Shown: piece after piece, positions 17,146 to 24,786 of the stretch | Layout: each line of letters begins with the position of its first letter | Numbering within the stretch: the first letter of the stretch is position 1 | Assembly (NCBI RefSeq): GCF_030766825.1 | Contig: NZ_JASFDV010000024.1 | Coordinates: 1-64,000 of the forward strand | Direction of reading: 5' to 3' | From: Nocardiopsis sp. CC223A | GTDB taxonomy: Bacteria > Actinomycetota > Actinomycetes > Streptosporangiales > Streptosporangiaceae | Length of the DNA: 64,000 bases | Notes under the pieces: generated by a model | Told to the model about the DNA's origin: nothing | The model's input: only the letters and a program-made list of their open reading frames with translations | Database searches by the model: none | Translations under genes and position numbers: made by a program

Positions 17146-19043
17146 ACCATCACCTCGCCCGTGCCGGTGTACCCCTCCGCCTGGAGGGTGAACAGCCGGG
17201 CGTACTCGCCGTTCCGGCGCATCAGCTCGTCGTGGCCGCCCTGCTCGGCGATCACCCCCTCCTGGAGGACCACGATCCGGTCCGCGCCGCGCACGGCGCC
17301 CAGTCGGTGGGAGATCATCACCGTCGCCGCCCCCTCCCGCAGGGTCCGCAGCCGGTCCTGTACCTCGCGTTCGGCCTCCGGGTCCAGCCCCGAGGTCGGC
17401 TCGTCCACGATGAGCAGGTCCCGGCCGCGGCGCATCAGCGCGCGGGCGATGGCGAGCTTCTGCCACTGCCCGCCGGACAGGGTCGTGCCCGCGGCGGCGT
17501 CCTCGTCCCCTTCCTCCTGGAAGTCCTCCTCCGACTGGTAGAAGATCCGGGAGAGCATCGTGTCGTAGCCGTGCGGCAGTTCCTCGACGAACCCGGCCGC
17601 CCCGGCCTCCCGCGCCGCGTCCCGGATCCGCCCGGTGTCCCCGAGGTCCTCCAGGGAGCCGATCGCGATGTTCTCCCGCACCGGCAGGTCATAGGACATG
17701 AAGTCCTGGAAGACCGCGCCCATGCGCTCCCGCAGCTCCGCGACGTCCATCTCCCGGATGTCCGCGCCGTCCCACAGCACCCGCCCCCGGGTGGGGTCGT
17801 ACATGCGGCACAGCAGCTTGACCAGGGTGCTCTTGCCTGCGCCGTTGAGCCCCACCAGGGCCAGCGAACCCGCGGCGGGAACGGTCAGCGAGACCCCCCT
17901 GAGCACCCACGGGCCGTCGTCGGTGTAGCGGAACCACACGTCCTCCAGGCGGATGCCCTCGCGCAGCGGTGCGACGGGGCGCGGGTCGCGCGGCACGGGC
18001 AGGTCCGAGGGGGTGGCGACCACGTCGTCGTAGTGCCCCATCAGCAGCAGGGCCTGGTAGGCGCCGGTCAGGCTGAGCACGACCTCGGCCAGCGCGCCCT
18101 GGACCCCGCCGACCGCGGCGATGAACGCCGCCACGTCGCCGATGGTGAACCCGCCGCGCAGCGCCTCCGCCACCATCCACACCGACCCGCCCGCGGAGAC
18201 CAGCGCGCCCAGCAGCGCCAGGGGGCCATGGGTCAGCATGACCTTGCGGTCCAGACGCTCTTCGGCGGCGTTGACCTGCACCGATTCGCCGCGCATCCGG
18301 TTCAGCAGAAACCCGCCAGAACCGAACAGGCGGGTCTCCTTGATGGCCGCCGGGTTCAGCATCAGGTTCTGGTAGAACATCTGCCGCCGCATGCGCGGGC
18401 TCGTCCGCCACAGCATCCCGGCCCGCTCCCGGTTGAGCACCAGCTGCACGAACAGCATCGGCAGGGCGGCGGCGACGGTGACCGCGGTGATCAGGGGACT
18501 GATGGTCAACAGGACCCCGAGCAGGCCCGTGATCGTCAGCGCCCCGCGCACGGAGGCGAACACCGATCCGAGGACCTCCTCCGGTGCGGTGGTCGCCGAG
18601 GTCTGGGCCACCCGCAGCCGGTCGAGGAAGGCGGGCTCCTCGAACCGGCGCAGCCCCGAGATCCGGTCGACCGCGCCGTACAGGCGCTGCTGCACCAGGA
18701 GGGAGACGCCGCGCTTGATCCGTGAACCCAGGTAGGCGGACACGTGGCTCGACAGCGACGCGACCAGTGTGAACACGCCGAGGAACACCACGAGCAGCAG
18801 GGGCGCCTCCACCAGCGGGCCGGGCACCCCCGGGGCGGCGCCGCCCTCCGCGAGGACGTCCAGCAGCCATTTGGTGACGAGGGCGACCCCGGCCGGGAGC
18901 AGGCCGTCCACCACGGTGAGGGCGGAGTACAGGGCCAGTGACCAGGGCGCGGCGCGCCACGCGACCCCGAGCGACCGCAGGGCCCGTGCGATCGCGGTGC
19001 GCGGGCCCATCCGGTCCCGGCGGGGAGGGGTCCCCGCGGTCAC
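17142..19043 (-). CDS. ABC exporter, fused permease and ATPase
   Basis: 633 aa, GTG start overlapping the stop of the TlpA-like gene. N-terminal ~30-340: six membrane helices of an ABC type-1 exporter. C-terminal ~375-625: ATPase with Walker A GLNGAGKST, Q-loop VFQDFMSYDLP, signature LSGGQ, Walker B LLIVDEPTSGLD and switch His in ISHRLG. An acidic insert (SEEDFQEEGDED) sits just before the signature. There is no peptidase C39 domain, so leader removal must be done by another enzyme, which fits the S26 peptidase coded next. It is the most likely exporter of the six-cysteine peptide; an importer or self-immunity role is less likely. Confidence 0.85.
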   Translation of the reverse strand: MTAGTPPRRDRMGPRTAIARALRSLGVAWRAAPWSLALYSALTVVDGLLPAGVALVTKWLLDVLAEGGAAPGVPGPLVEAPLLLVVFLGVFTLVASLSSHVSAYLGSRIKRGVSLLVQQRLYGAVDRISGLRRFEEPAFLDRLRVAQTSATTAPEEVLGSVFASVRGALTITGLLGVLLTISPLITAVTVAAALPMLFVQLVLNRERAGMLWRTSPRMRRQMFYQNLMLNPAAIKETRLFGSGGFLLNRMRGESVQVNAAEERLDRKVMLTHGPLALLGALVSAGGSVWMVAEALRGGFTIGDVAAFIAAVGGVQGALAEVVLSLTGAYQALLLMGHYDDVVATPSDLPVPRDPRPVAPLREGIRLEDVWFRYTDDGPWVLRGVSLTVPAAGSLALVGLNGAGKSTLVKLLCRMYDPTRGRVLWDGADIREMDVAELRERMGAVFQDFMSYDLPVRENIAIGSLEDLGDTGRIRDAAREAGAAGFVEELPHGYDTMLSRIFYQSEEDFQEEGDEDAAAGTTLSGGQWQKLAIARALMRRGRDLLIVDEPTSGLDPEAEREVQDRLRTLREGAATVMISHRLGAVRGADRIVVLQEGVIAEQGGHDELMRRNGEYARLFTLQAEGYTGTGEVMV

Positions 19044-19603
19044 GCGCCCGCCAGGGCGGCCGCGACGTCCCCGACCTCCACACCGGAGCGGATCACCGTG
19101 CCGTCGGCGTCGGCGAGGATGACGGCGGGGACGCCGCCCGGGGAGAAGGCCCGCCCGAGCTCGTCGCCGAGGCTCTGCATGACGACGGTGGTGCGGCCCT
19201 CCAGGACGGAGGTGTAGGCGTCCGCGTCGGCCCCGGGGGCCTCGTGCCCGACGAAGGCGATCACCTGCTCGGGGGCCAGCCCGGCGCGCTCGGCGAAGTC
19301 CACCAGGGGCCGGAGCTGCTGCTTGCAGATGCCGCAGTCGGTGTCGAAGAAGGCGTACACGGCCTTGTCACCGATGCGGTCCCTGGAGGAGACCTCGGCC
19401 CCGGTCGTGGAGGTGGCGGTGAACTCCGGGATCACCGTGCCCGCGGGGATCTGCTCCAGGTCCGGGGAAACGGGCAGGGCGCCCCCGCGACCCGGGCCGG
19501 GCTCCTCCGCCCGGCGCAGCCGGCGCACCAGCGCCAGGGTCAGCACCAGGTTGAACAGGGACAGCGCGGTCAGTACCGCGACCGCCGCGGCAAGGATCGC
19601 CAT
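19040..19603 (-). CDS. TlpA/MauD-like membrane-anchored thioredoxin-fold protein
   Basis: 187 aa. One N-terminal helix (VAVLTALSLFNLVLTLALV) anchors a periplasmic-side thioredoxin fold. The active site is CGIC in FFDTDCGICKQQLRPL near residue 97, and the cis-Pro loop appears as GGVPAVILAD. This layout matches MauD/TlpA redox proteins, which work on cysteine-rich exported substrates. It overlaps the ABC gene by 4 nt and follows a MauE-like gene, as in mau operons where MauE and MauD are needed for disulfide formation in the small subunit. Here the only cysteine-rich product nearby is the 71-aa peptide. Confidence 0.85.
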   Translation of the reverse strand: MAILAAAVAVLTALSLFNLVLTLALVRRLRRAEEPGPGRGGALPVSPDLEQIPAGTVIPEFTATSTTGAEVSSRDRIGDKAVYAFFDTDCGICKQQLRPLVDFAERAGLAPEQVIAFVGHEAPGADADAYTSVLEGRTTVVMQSLGDELGRAFSPGGVPAVILADADGTVIRSGVEVGDVAAALAGA

Positions 19604-19618
19604 GACGTCCTCCAGGGT

Positions 19619-20167
19619 TCATGTACGGGGCAGCCGGACCGGCCCGGGCCGGAAAAGGTCGACGAGGTCGTCGAAGTAGAACGTGACCGCGGTCAACGCG
19701 GCGGCGGCCCCCGCGGCCACGGCCGCCGCGTTCGGGGAGGGGAGCACGGGACCGGCCACGACGGCGCAGCCCAGCCCGGTGGCGGCCAGGGCGGACAGGA
19801 CGAGGTTGCGCCAGACGTGCGGCCACCCCAGCACGGACCGGCCCGTGCCGAAGCAGGAGCACGCCACGGCGTTCTCGGCGCGCGCCGAGTACAGGGCCAG
19901 CAGGGTGAAGGCGGCGAACAGGACGGCGGCGGCGAGGAGGGCGGGGATCCGCACCCAGGCCCCGGCCAGGAGGGCGGCGCCGAGGAGCAGCTCGACCGCG
20001 ATGTGCGCACGGGACGCGGCCGCGGCGGGGAACCGCCGCACGGGCAGGCGGTCGGCCAGGTCCGTCCAGGACCGGAGGTTGGCCTCACCGCGGACCTTGG
20101 ACAGCCCGGAGGTGATGAACACCCCGGCGACGGCGGTCTGTAGGAAGAACGTGGCGATGACGGACAA
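19619..20167 (-). CDS. MauE/DoxX-like redox membrane protein
   Basis: 182 aa from TTG at 20167, chosen because GGAGG lies 10 nt upstream; a GTG at 20224 would add 19 unconvincing residues. Five helices: FFLQTAVAGVFITSGLSK opens the first, as in MauE/DoxX proteins. A CSCFG motif (AVACSCFGTGR) sits at the outer end of a loop; such Cys pairs pass electrons between the TlpA partner and quinones. The product probably re-oxidises the CGIC site of the next gene's protein. Third of the peptide, MauE, TlpA, ABC, peptidase order, 80 nt after the peptide gene. Confidence 0.8.
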   Translation of the reverse strand: MSVIATFFLQTAVAGVFITSGLSKVRGEANLRSWTDLADRLPVRRFPAAAASRAHIAVELLLGAALLAGAWVRIPALLAAAVLFAAFTLLALYSARAENAVACSCFGTGRSVLGWPHVWRNLVLSALAATGLGCAVVAGPVLPSPNAAAVAAGAAAALTAVTFYFDDLVDLFRPGPVRLPRT

Positions 20168-20247
20168 GGGGCTGCGACCTCCCGGTTCGCGAGCAGCGGG
20201 GGTGGGGCCGGTGCCGCCCCGCACCTGCGCGGGACGGCGGGGCGGGG

Positions 20248-20463
20248 TCAGCAGCCGCAGTGGCGGTTCGTCCAGGGGTAGTAGTAGACGCTGCCCTCAC
20301 TGGGGTACCGGCAGACCTTGCGGCGCTGGGTTCCACCGCCACTACAGAAACGCGAGCAGCGGTACTGGAAGGAGCAGATGGGTTCCTCGGCCCTGGCCGT
20401 CGCTGTGGGAATGAAGAGTCCCAGGACCCGGTCGCCGAGACCGAGGAGAGGGGTGATGCTCAA
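20248..20463 (-). CDS. Six-cysteine secreted peptide precursor with defensin-like cysteine spacing
   Basis: 71 aa, TTG start at 20463 supported by AGGAG 8 nt upstream. A ~25-residue leader (MSITPLLGLGDRVLGLFIPT, then ATARA) ends in an A-x-A-like peptidase site. The core of ~46 residues, from EEPIC to the end, has six Cys spaced C-x5-C-x3-C-x10-C-x17-C-x1-C, with final residues CGC. The C-x3-C and C-x-C pairs are the hallmark of cysteine-stabilised alpha-beta peptides (defensins, scorpion toxins); the x17 loop is longer than usual. The core is basic and aromatic (YYYPW). It heads an operon with MauE, TlpA, an ABC exporter and a signal peptidase, which implies export, trimming and three disulfides. 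Antimicrobial or signalling activity is inferred, not shown. Confidence 0.75.
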   Translation of the reverse strand: MSITPLLGLGDRVLGLFIPTATARAEEPICSFQYRCSRFCSGGGTQRRKVCRYPSEGSVYYYPWTNRHCGC

Positions 20464-20631
20464 CGCGGTGACTCCTTGTCGCGCCCCGTGACGGGGCGGT
20501 TGCGGGACGGGAGCAGTGACCCCGAACGGATGCGGGGTCTTCCGGGGCAAGGGGTCGGCGGCCGCCGCCGAAGGGGGAAGGGGCTCGGGACGGCTGAGGA
20601 CGCCCCCCGACTGTGGCGCGCGGACCGTGTG

Positions 20632-20653
20632 CATTCCTTGAACATTCCTTGAA
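20632..20653 (-). promoter_or_regulatory. Tandem 11-bp direct repeat, possible activator site
   Basis: CATTCCTTGAA occurs twice head to tail; on the coding strand of the peptide operon this reads TTCAAGGAATG twice. An exact 11-bp period (one helix turn) is the arrangement bound by SARP-type activators. About 170-190 bp upstream of the peptide start. Confidence 0.45.
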
Positions 20654-20716
20654 CCCCCGGACCGGGGTGGAGGAGGTCGTCCGGGGCCGTGGCCGCCGCA
20701 CCGATCGGGCGGTTCG

Positions 20717-20748
20717 CCCGCACGCCCTGTAGCGAGAGGGCGTGCGGG
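20717..20748 (-). terminator. Hairpin terminator after the NUDIX gene
   Basis: CCCGCACGCCCT (20717-20728) and AGGGCGTGCGGG (20737-20748) form a perfect 12-bp stem with an 8-nt loop, 55 bp beyond the NUDIX stop. Confidence 0.75.
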
Positions 20749-20803
20749 GCGGCCCCTTTCACCACCGCGTGCCCGCCCGAGAGCGGACCGGAACGGCGCT
20801 GCG

Positions 20804-21213
20804 TCAGCGGGAGACGGCCCGGTGCCGCTCCAGGGCCCGGCGGGCGAACTCGGGGATGCGCAGGGAGCCGAGTGCCGCCGGCGGGAACCAGGCGAGTTCC
20901 CGCCCCTCGGTGAGGGTCAGGCTCGCGGCGTCCCCGTCCAGACCGCGGCGAAGGCGGTGACAAGCTGCCCCGAGCCCAGCGAGTCCGGGACCTCGCACAG
21001 TTCGGTCAGCCCGGGGAGGGTGAGGCCGACCTCCTCCATGAGCTCGCGGACGATCGCCTCGGCGGGCGCCTCACCCGGCTCGCAGCCCCCGCCGAGCAGG
21101 GACCAGTGGCCGGGCCAGAAGATCCCGGGGATGTCGTCGCGCAGGTGCATCAGGTACTCGCCGCGGCCGTTGGTGATGACGGCGACGGCCCCGCGTGGTC
21201 GGGGGTCGGTCAT
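20804..21213 (-). pseudogene. NUDIX hydrolase gene, broken by a single-base frameshift
   Basis: Starts at ATG 21213 (MTDPRPRGAVAV). The NUDIX box is intact, GGGCEPGEAPAEAIV followed by RELMEEVGL, so the N-terminal two thirds could bind metal and hydrolyse nucleoside diphosphate compounds. After FAAVWTG the frame runs into TPRA and a stop at 20917. The expected continuation, DAASLTLTEGRELAWFPP to ERHRAVSR, is present in the next frame and ends at 20804. One missing G in the G4 run at 20932-20935 explains it. Restored length would be about 136 aa. Either a real mutation or a sequencing error in a homopolymer. No good ribosome site precedes the ATG, so it may be leaderless. Confidence 0.75.
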
Positions 21214-21302
21214 CCCCCCAACGTAGGGCCCCTGCCGTGGACCCACCAGGGGAACACTCCACAGAGCCGGGCTCCCCGCGGGTCGCGGGGAGCCCGTGTG
21301 CG

Positions 21303-21737
21303 TCACCGTGCGAGGGTGAAGGCGGCCCAGGTGTGGGTGCCGAGGTCACCGAGGGGGTGGACGGGCGAGTATCCCCAGGCTGTGGACAACTCTTCGACCA
21401 TGAGGAGGCCGCGTTGTCCCTCGGCGGTGTCCCATTCGGTGGAGGTGCGTGCCTTCGGGATGGCCGGGACGTCCCCGGACAGCCCGTCGTCGGTGAACCC
21501 CAGGGTCAGTGAGCGGTCGCCGACCAGCCACAGGGTCCGGATCACTGCGCCGTCGCTCTGCCCGGAGCCCGTGTACTTGACGCAATTGGCGAAAAGCTCG
21601 CTGCCGCACAGGATGATCGTGTCGGTGAGGTCGTCGTCGAACCCGGCGAGGTCGGAGCGCAGGTCCCGGCGCACGGTGGACAGGCGGGACAGGTCGCCGG
21701 GGTAGAGGCGGTGGGTCCACAGCCGGGTCGGGGTCAT
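21303..21737 (-). CDS. Anti-sigma-factor-like ATP-binding protein (HATPase_c, RsbW/SpoIIAB type)
   Basis: 144 aa, ATG overlapping the stop of the upstream gene (ATGA). A stand-alone GHKL fold: N-box ELFANCVKYT near residue 56, G1 box FTDDGLSG, and a G2-like GQRGLLMVEELSTAWG, all in the right order for serine-kinase anti-sigma proteins of streptomycete regulators. No membrane segment. Such proteins bind a sigma factor or phosphorylate a STAS antagonist; the partner is not beside it, but a STAS protein is encoded at 37.8 kb in this window. Coupled to the 143-aa protein gene. Confidence 0.75.
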   Translation of the reverse strand: MTPTRLWTHRLYPGDLSRLSTVRRDLRSDLAGFDDDLTDTIILCGSELFANCVKYTGSGQSDGAVIRTLWLVGDRSLTLGFTDDGLSGDVPAIPKARTSTEWDTAEGQRGLLMVEELSTAWGYSPVHPLGDLGTHTWAAFTLAR

Positions 21738-22165
21738 GCGCCCACCCCCGCCGTCTGCTTCTGCTGCTGTTCCTGCCAGCGGCGGACGGCGTCGGCCAGG
21801 TCGTCGAACGTCACGGGCGGCGGGGTGGGGGCGAGCAGGTCGCCCTCCCCGAGGCGGGGCGACGGGATGCGGGGGCCGGTCCACTGCTGAAGGCGTGCGG
21901 TGGCGACGGCCTGGACGCGGGCCTGTTCGTGGGCGGTGTAGTAGGGCCTGACCAGGGCGATGTCGTCGGCGGGGAAGGTCTCGCGCGGCTCGACCAGACG
22001 CGGGGTGGCCGGGGGGAGTTCCCTGGTGGCGGGTGCGGGGTTCGCGGCGTAGCGACGGACCCGGTTGGCGCGGCGGCGCCGGTGGTGACGACCGCGCGGG
22101 GAGGTGAACAGCGCTCGCAACAGGGCGAAAGCAGCCCCGAGGAGCGTGGCACTAAAGTGGTGCAC
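21734..22165 (-). CDS. Unknown protein coupled to the anti-sigma-like gene
   Basis: 143 aa from GTG 22165, with AAGGAA 7 nt upstream. N-terminal hydrophobic stretch (ATLLGAAFALLRALFT), then a strongly basic patch (RGRHHRRRRANRVRR), so one membrane helix with a positive inside anchor is likely. The middle is Pro-rich; the last 60 residues are helical and acidic (VTFDDLADAVRRWQEQQQ). No family recognised. The 4-nt overlap with the next gene suggests the two proteins act together, perhaps tethering or sensing for the anti-sigma factor. Confidence 0.6.
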   Translation of the reverse strand: MHHFSATLLGAAFALLRALFTSPRGRHHRRRRANRVRRYAANPAPATRELPPATPRLVEPRETFPADDIALVRPYYTAHEQARVQAVATARLQQWTGPRIPSPRLGEGDLLAPTPPPVTFDDLADAVRRWQEQQQKQTAGVGA

Positions 22166-22476
22166 GCTGGCATTCCTTGGTTAAGAGGGTGGATGCTGGC
22201 CACGACCCCGGGCGCTTGTAGGCGTCGCGGGGTCACGAGTTTTTTCGGTTGTGGGGCCAGGATAGGGCAATCCGAGGACTGCGCGCACATTTTTCGGACG
22301 GATCACCGAAGAAGTTGCGCCTCTATGCGTTTCCCCTGTTCGAGTCGCTGCTCAAGCTCTCCTATGGGGTTTTCTGGAGAAAAGAAATATAGGTCCTATT
22401 TGCTGGTTTTGGTGTACTAGGGGAGTCCGATCCCGGCGGCACGGAACCTCCGGGCAGCCCGTGCAGTCTCACTGGT
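22166..22476. other. Divergent intergenic region, AT-richer
   Basis: 311 bp between divergent genes. It is noticeably less GC-rich than its surroundings (for example the stretch from 22361 to 22420). No ORF was convincing and no strong -35/-10 pair or palindrome was found. Confidence 0.5.
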
Positions 22477-23016
22477 ATGCACTCCACCACCCCCGCTTCC
22501 CCCAAGCCCATGGGCTGCGTCGGCCGGGTCTTCGTCTGGACGATGATCCCCCTGATCTTCCTGTTCACCGCCGTGATCGGCCTGTTCATGGTCGCCGACG
22601 GCTTCGCCGCCCGCGACACGCTGGCCACCGGGCCGGTGGGCACGTTCACTCCGGTGGAGAAAACGTGCGGCAGCAGGGGCGGCTGCGCTCTGGAGGGAAC
22701 GTTCACCAGCGATGACGGTGCGGTCACCCGCGCGGACGTGGACCTGAGGGACGCGATCGACGTCGGTGCGGGCGATGCGCTTCCGGGGCCTATCGACGGT
22801 GTGCGCCTGGACACCGACGCCCGCAGGCCGACCGCTTACACCGCCGACTACTCGTGGGCGGGGGCCATGGTGAAGGGGGCCGGGTTCGCCGTCATGGGAG
22901 TGGTGCTCTCGACCGGCCTGGCGGTTGGAACGGTCCGCTACCAGGCCAGGGCTCGGGCCGCGATCGTCCGGGGACAGCGCCCCGGCCCGCCCGGTCCGTA
23001 CGGCCCGCAGCGGTGA
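22477..23016 (+). CDS. Two-helix membrane protein, unknown
   Basis: 179 aa from ATG 22477; no ribosome site is visible, so a leaderless transcript or the ATG at 22510 is possible. Helix 1 at ~19-42 (VFVWTMIPLIFLFTAVIGLFM) and helix 2 at ~129-150. The loop between is extracytoplasmic and contains a Cys pair (KTCGSRGGCALEG) and beta-rich sequence, followed by a short basic cytoplasmic tail ending GPPGPYGPQR. The plan (helix, beta domain, helix) recalls DUF3592-type proteins, but the sequence is not close enough to assign. No operon partner. Confidence 0.6.
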   Translation: MHSTTPASPKPMGCVGRVFVWTMIPLIFLFTAVIGLFMVADGFAARDTLATGPVGTFTPVEKTCGSRGGCALEGTFTSDDGAVTRADVDLRDAIDVGAGDALPGPIDGVRLDTDARRPTAYTADYSWAGAMVKGAGFAVMGVVLSTGLAVGTVRYQARARAAIVRGQRPGPPGPYGPQR

Positions 23017-23094
23017 AGCAGACCGGTTTGTTGACCGAACATGGCGAAGGCCCCGGGCCGTACTTCTTCGGACCGGGACCTTGCGCTGGTTCGG

Positions 23095-23262
23095 CTACTT
23101 CTCGGCCGCCAGGACCGCGACCCACTCGGAGGGGCCGAAGGAGAGGTGCCCGGCCTCGCGGTTCTTGGTGTCGCGCGCCTCTGCCGCCTCTGCGTTCCAC
23201 CTGCACTCGACACAGTTTCCACTGTTCGGGCTGTACGAACTCTTAGACCAAGAATCGTTCAC
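23095..23262 (-). CDS. DUF397 protein, partner of the XRE regulator
   Basis: 55 aa from a GTG that overlaps the regulator's stop (GTGA). The DUF397 signature is plain: WSKSSYSPNSGNCVEC near the start, a DTK turn, and a final FGPSEWVAVLAAEK where family members carry the F-x-x-x-x-W-x-x-F/V end. These small proteins are almost always encoded directly after an Scr1-type helix-turn-helix gene in actinomycetes and may act as its antagonist or as a toxin-antitoxin-like pair; this is family knowledge, not shown here. Confidence 0.88.
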   Translation of the reverse strand: MNDSWSKSSYSPNSGNCVECRWNAEAAEARDTKNREAGHLSFGPSEWVAVLAAEK

Positions 23263-24020
23263 CGTAGACCTTCCAAGACTTCTCGTGACTCCCTGGCCGG
23301 GAGCGCGGCTGCGAGCGCGGAGGATACCGCTCCCAGCAGTGCAGGCTGATCCGCCCGTTCCGCCAACACGGTACCGCCGCTCCAGTCTCCGGCGACCGCT
23401 ACTTCACCGCTGGCGAAGCGATAGACCGTGGTGGCGCTACCGGGCGCGAGGAGTATGGAACCGCGAGGAACCAGATGCACGGTGACCCGCCCGGTATCGA
23501 CCCATTCGAGCAGAGTGCTCACCTGCTCGGCTCGGATGTCCTGGGACAAGGCGTCGAGTACGAAAAGTGGGAACACGGCCGTCACCTTGAGCTTTGGTAG
23601 CTGGTGGAGCCGCTGACAGCGAAGCGCGGTCAGTTTCGCTATTTCCTCTTCCGTCATCCACGGGCGCGCGGTGCGGAACAGTAGGGAAGCCAGTGAAGGG
23701 CACTGAAGATAGCCCGCGACCATGCCCGGGGTGGCGACTTCTGCGGCGCGTGCCTCAGGCTCAATACGGGAGAGCGAACGTGCCCACAGGGGGATGCTGA
23801 AGCCGTCCTTCGCCTCCTGGTGCCTGGCCAGCAGGGTGCCATCGCATCCCAGGATGCGGTCCAGGGTCTCGGCGTTCTCTCGCTTGGGCAGCGAGCCCGA
23901 GTTTTCCCACCTATTCAGGGATGAAAGCGACAAATTTGCTGATCTCGCTAGCTGAGTCTGCGTCAATCCCGCCGCTTCCCGCGCGGCGGTCAAAGCCTCT
24001 GCGAATATGCCGGGGGTCAT
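23259..24020 (-). CDS. XRE-family regulator with Scr1/DUF5753 domain
   Basis: 253 aa. N-terminal helix-turn-helix at ~6-60 (EALTAAREAAGLTQTQLA, then LSLSSLNRWENSGSLPK), followed by the ~180-residue Scr1 or DUF5753 domain: VPG/ATPGMVAGYLQCPSLASLL, then VHLVPRGSILLAPGS and FASGEVAVAGDWSGGTVL. ATG start at 24020 with a TATCTT -10-like hexamer only a few bases upstream on the coding strand, so the mRNA is probably leaderless. Coupled to the DUF397 gene. Members of this family influence development and antibiotic production; the target here is unknown. Confidence 0.9.
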   Translation of the reverse strand: MTPGIFAEALTAAREAAGLTQTQLARSANLSLSSLNRWENSGSLPKRENAETLDRILGCDGTLLARHQEAKDGFSIPLWARSLSRIEPEARAAEVATPGMVAGYLQCPSLASLLFRTARPWMTEEEIAKLTALRCQRLHQLPKLKVTAVFPLFVLDALSQDIRAEQVSTLLEWVDTGRVTVHLVPRGSILLAPGSATTVYRFASGEVAVAGDWSGGTVLAERADQPALLGAVSSALAAALPARESREVLEGLR

Positions 24021-24109
24021 GCAAGAAAGATACCGGCAGGGCTCTCGGGAGCACCTGGGATTCTCGGAATTTCCTGTGAAAATAGGCTGGGATGGCCAAC
24101 GCTGGATGC

Positions 24110-24400
24110 ATGAGCGGAACCCACAGGACCGTCACCGGGCACCTGGACACGGACACCGAAACGGCTGTACTCGCACTGCACTCGGCCCTGCGCCGCCGGG
24201 GGGTGGCGGCCGCGGACGGCGACCTCCCCGGCTCGGTGCGCGCGGAGCACGCCGGGCGGCGGATCACCATCCGTCTGGTGGACCGGCAGTGGTGGCGGCC
24301 GATGCCCGGTCGGCCCGACGTCACCGTCCCCCTCGCCCGCCAGGGGGCCGAGGATCTGCTCGCCCGGCAGCTCGTCTGTGAACTCCTGGGGCGGTTGTGA
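24110..24400 (+). CDS. Small unknown protein
   Basis: 96 aa from ATG 24110; an in-frame ATG at 24092 is possible, but the TAGGCT hexamer at 24083-24088 would place the transcript start after it. Charged alpha/beta protein without signal or membrane segment: LDTDTETAVLALHSALRRRG forms a helix, ITIRLVDRQWWRP a strand. The plan resembles small orphan proteins found beside XRE/DUF397 pairs in actinomycetes. The stop overlaps the next start (GTGA). Divergent from the XRE gene and possibly regulated by it. No function assigned. Confidence 0.55.
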   Translation: MSGTHRTVTGHLDTDTETAVLALHSALRRRGVAAADGDLPGSVRAEHAGRRITIRLVDRQWWRPMPGRPDVTVPLARQGAEDLLARQLVCELLGRL

Positions 24401-24786
24401 CCGGCGACGCTCCCCTCACCTGGGCCGAGTTCATCCGCCTCACCCGGCCCCGCACACCACAGGTCCCCCGGCCCCGCCCGGCGGAACCGCCCCCGCTGCC
24501 CCGCCGCACCCGCACCCGCACATCTGAACACCCCGGAAAGGACACCGCCATGCCCGCCCACACCGACACCCGCCCCGCCCGGTGCGGCCGGCCCGCCACC
24601 CGCCTCCAGCGGGAACGGGCCGACAAGCTCTTCGACCTGGTGTCCTCGCTCCTGCGCGAGGCGGCCGACCCCGACGCGGATACCGCCGCGCTGCTCCGCG
24701 CGGCGGACCGGGCCTTCGAGGCCCTGCATCGCCACCTCACCCGCGGCGGCGTCCTCCCCCAGCCCTGGCGCGACGCTCGCCACTGA
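24397..24786 (+). CDS. Small unknown protein, coupled
   Basis: 129 aa from GTG 24397, overlapping the previous stop by 4 nt. An internal ATG at 24550 has a better ribosome site (GGAAAGG) and would give a 78-aa product; both may be used. The N-terminal half is Pro/Arg/Thr-rich and disordered. The C-terminal half is one helical domain (LQRERADKLFDLVSSLLREA, then TAALLRAADRAFEALHRHL). No enzyme motif, signal or membrane segment. Function unknown. Confidence 0.5.
   Translation: MTGDAPLTWAEFIRLTRPRTPQVPRPRPAEPPPLPRRTRTRTSEHPGKDTAMPAHTDTRPARCGRPATRLQRERADKLFDLVSSLLREAADPDADTAALLRAADRAFEALHRHLTRGGVLPQPWRDARH

Larger units (their letters stand above)
20464..20803. other. Upstream region of the peptide operon
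   Basis: A 340-bp gap without a convincing gene. It holds a tandem 11-bp repeat (20632-20653) on the peptide side and a terminator hairpin (20717-20748) on the NUDIX side. No clear -10/-35 pair was found near the peptide gene, so the promoter is probably activator-dependent. Confidence 0.6.

Noticed and set aside
16675-20463. Methylamine dehydrogenase maturation operon
   Set aside because: MauE- and MauD-like proteins are present, but there are no mau structural genes, and the cysteine-rich product is only 71 aa with six Cys.
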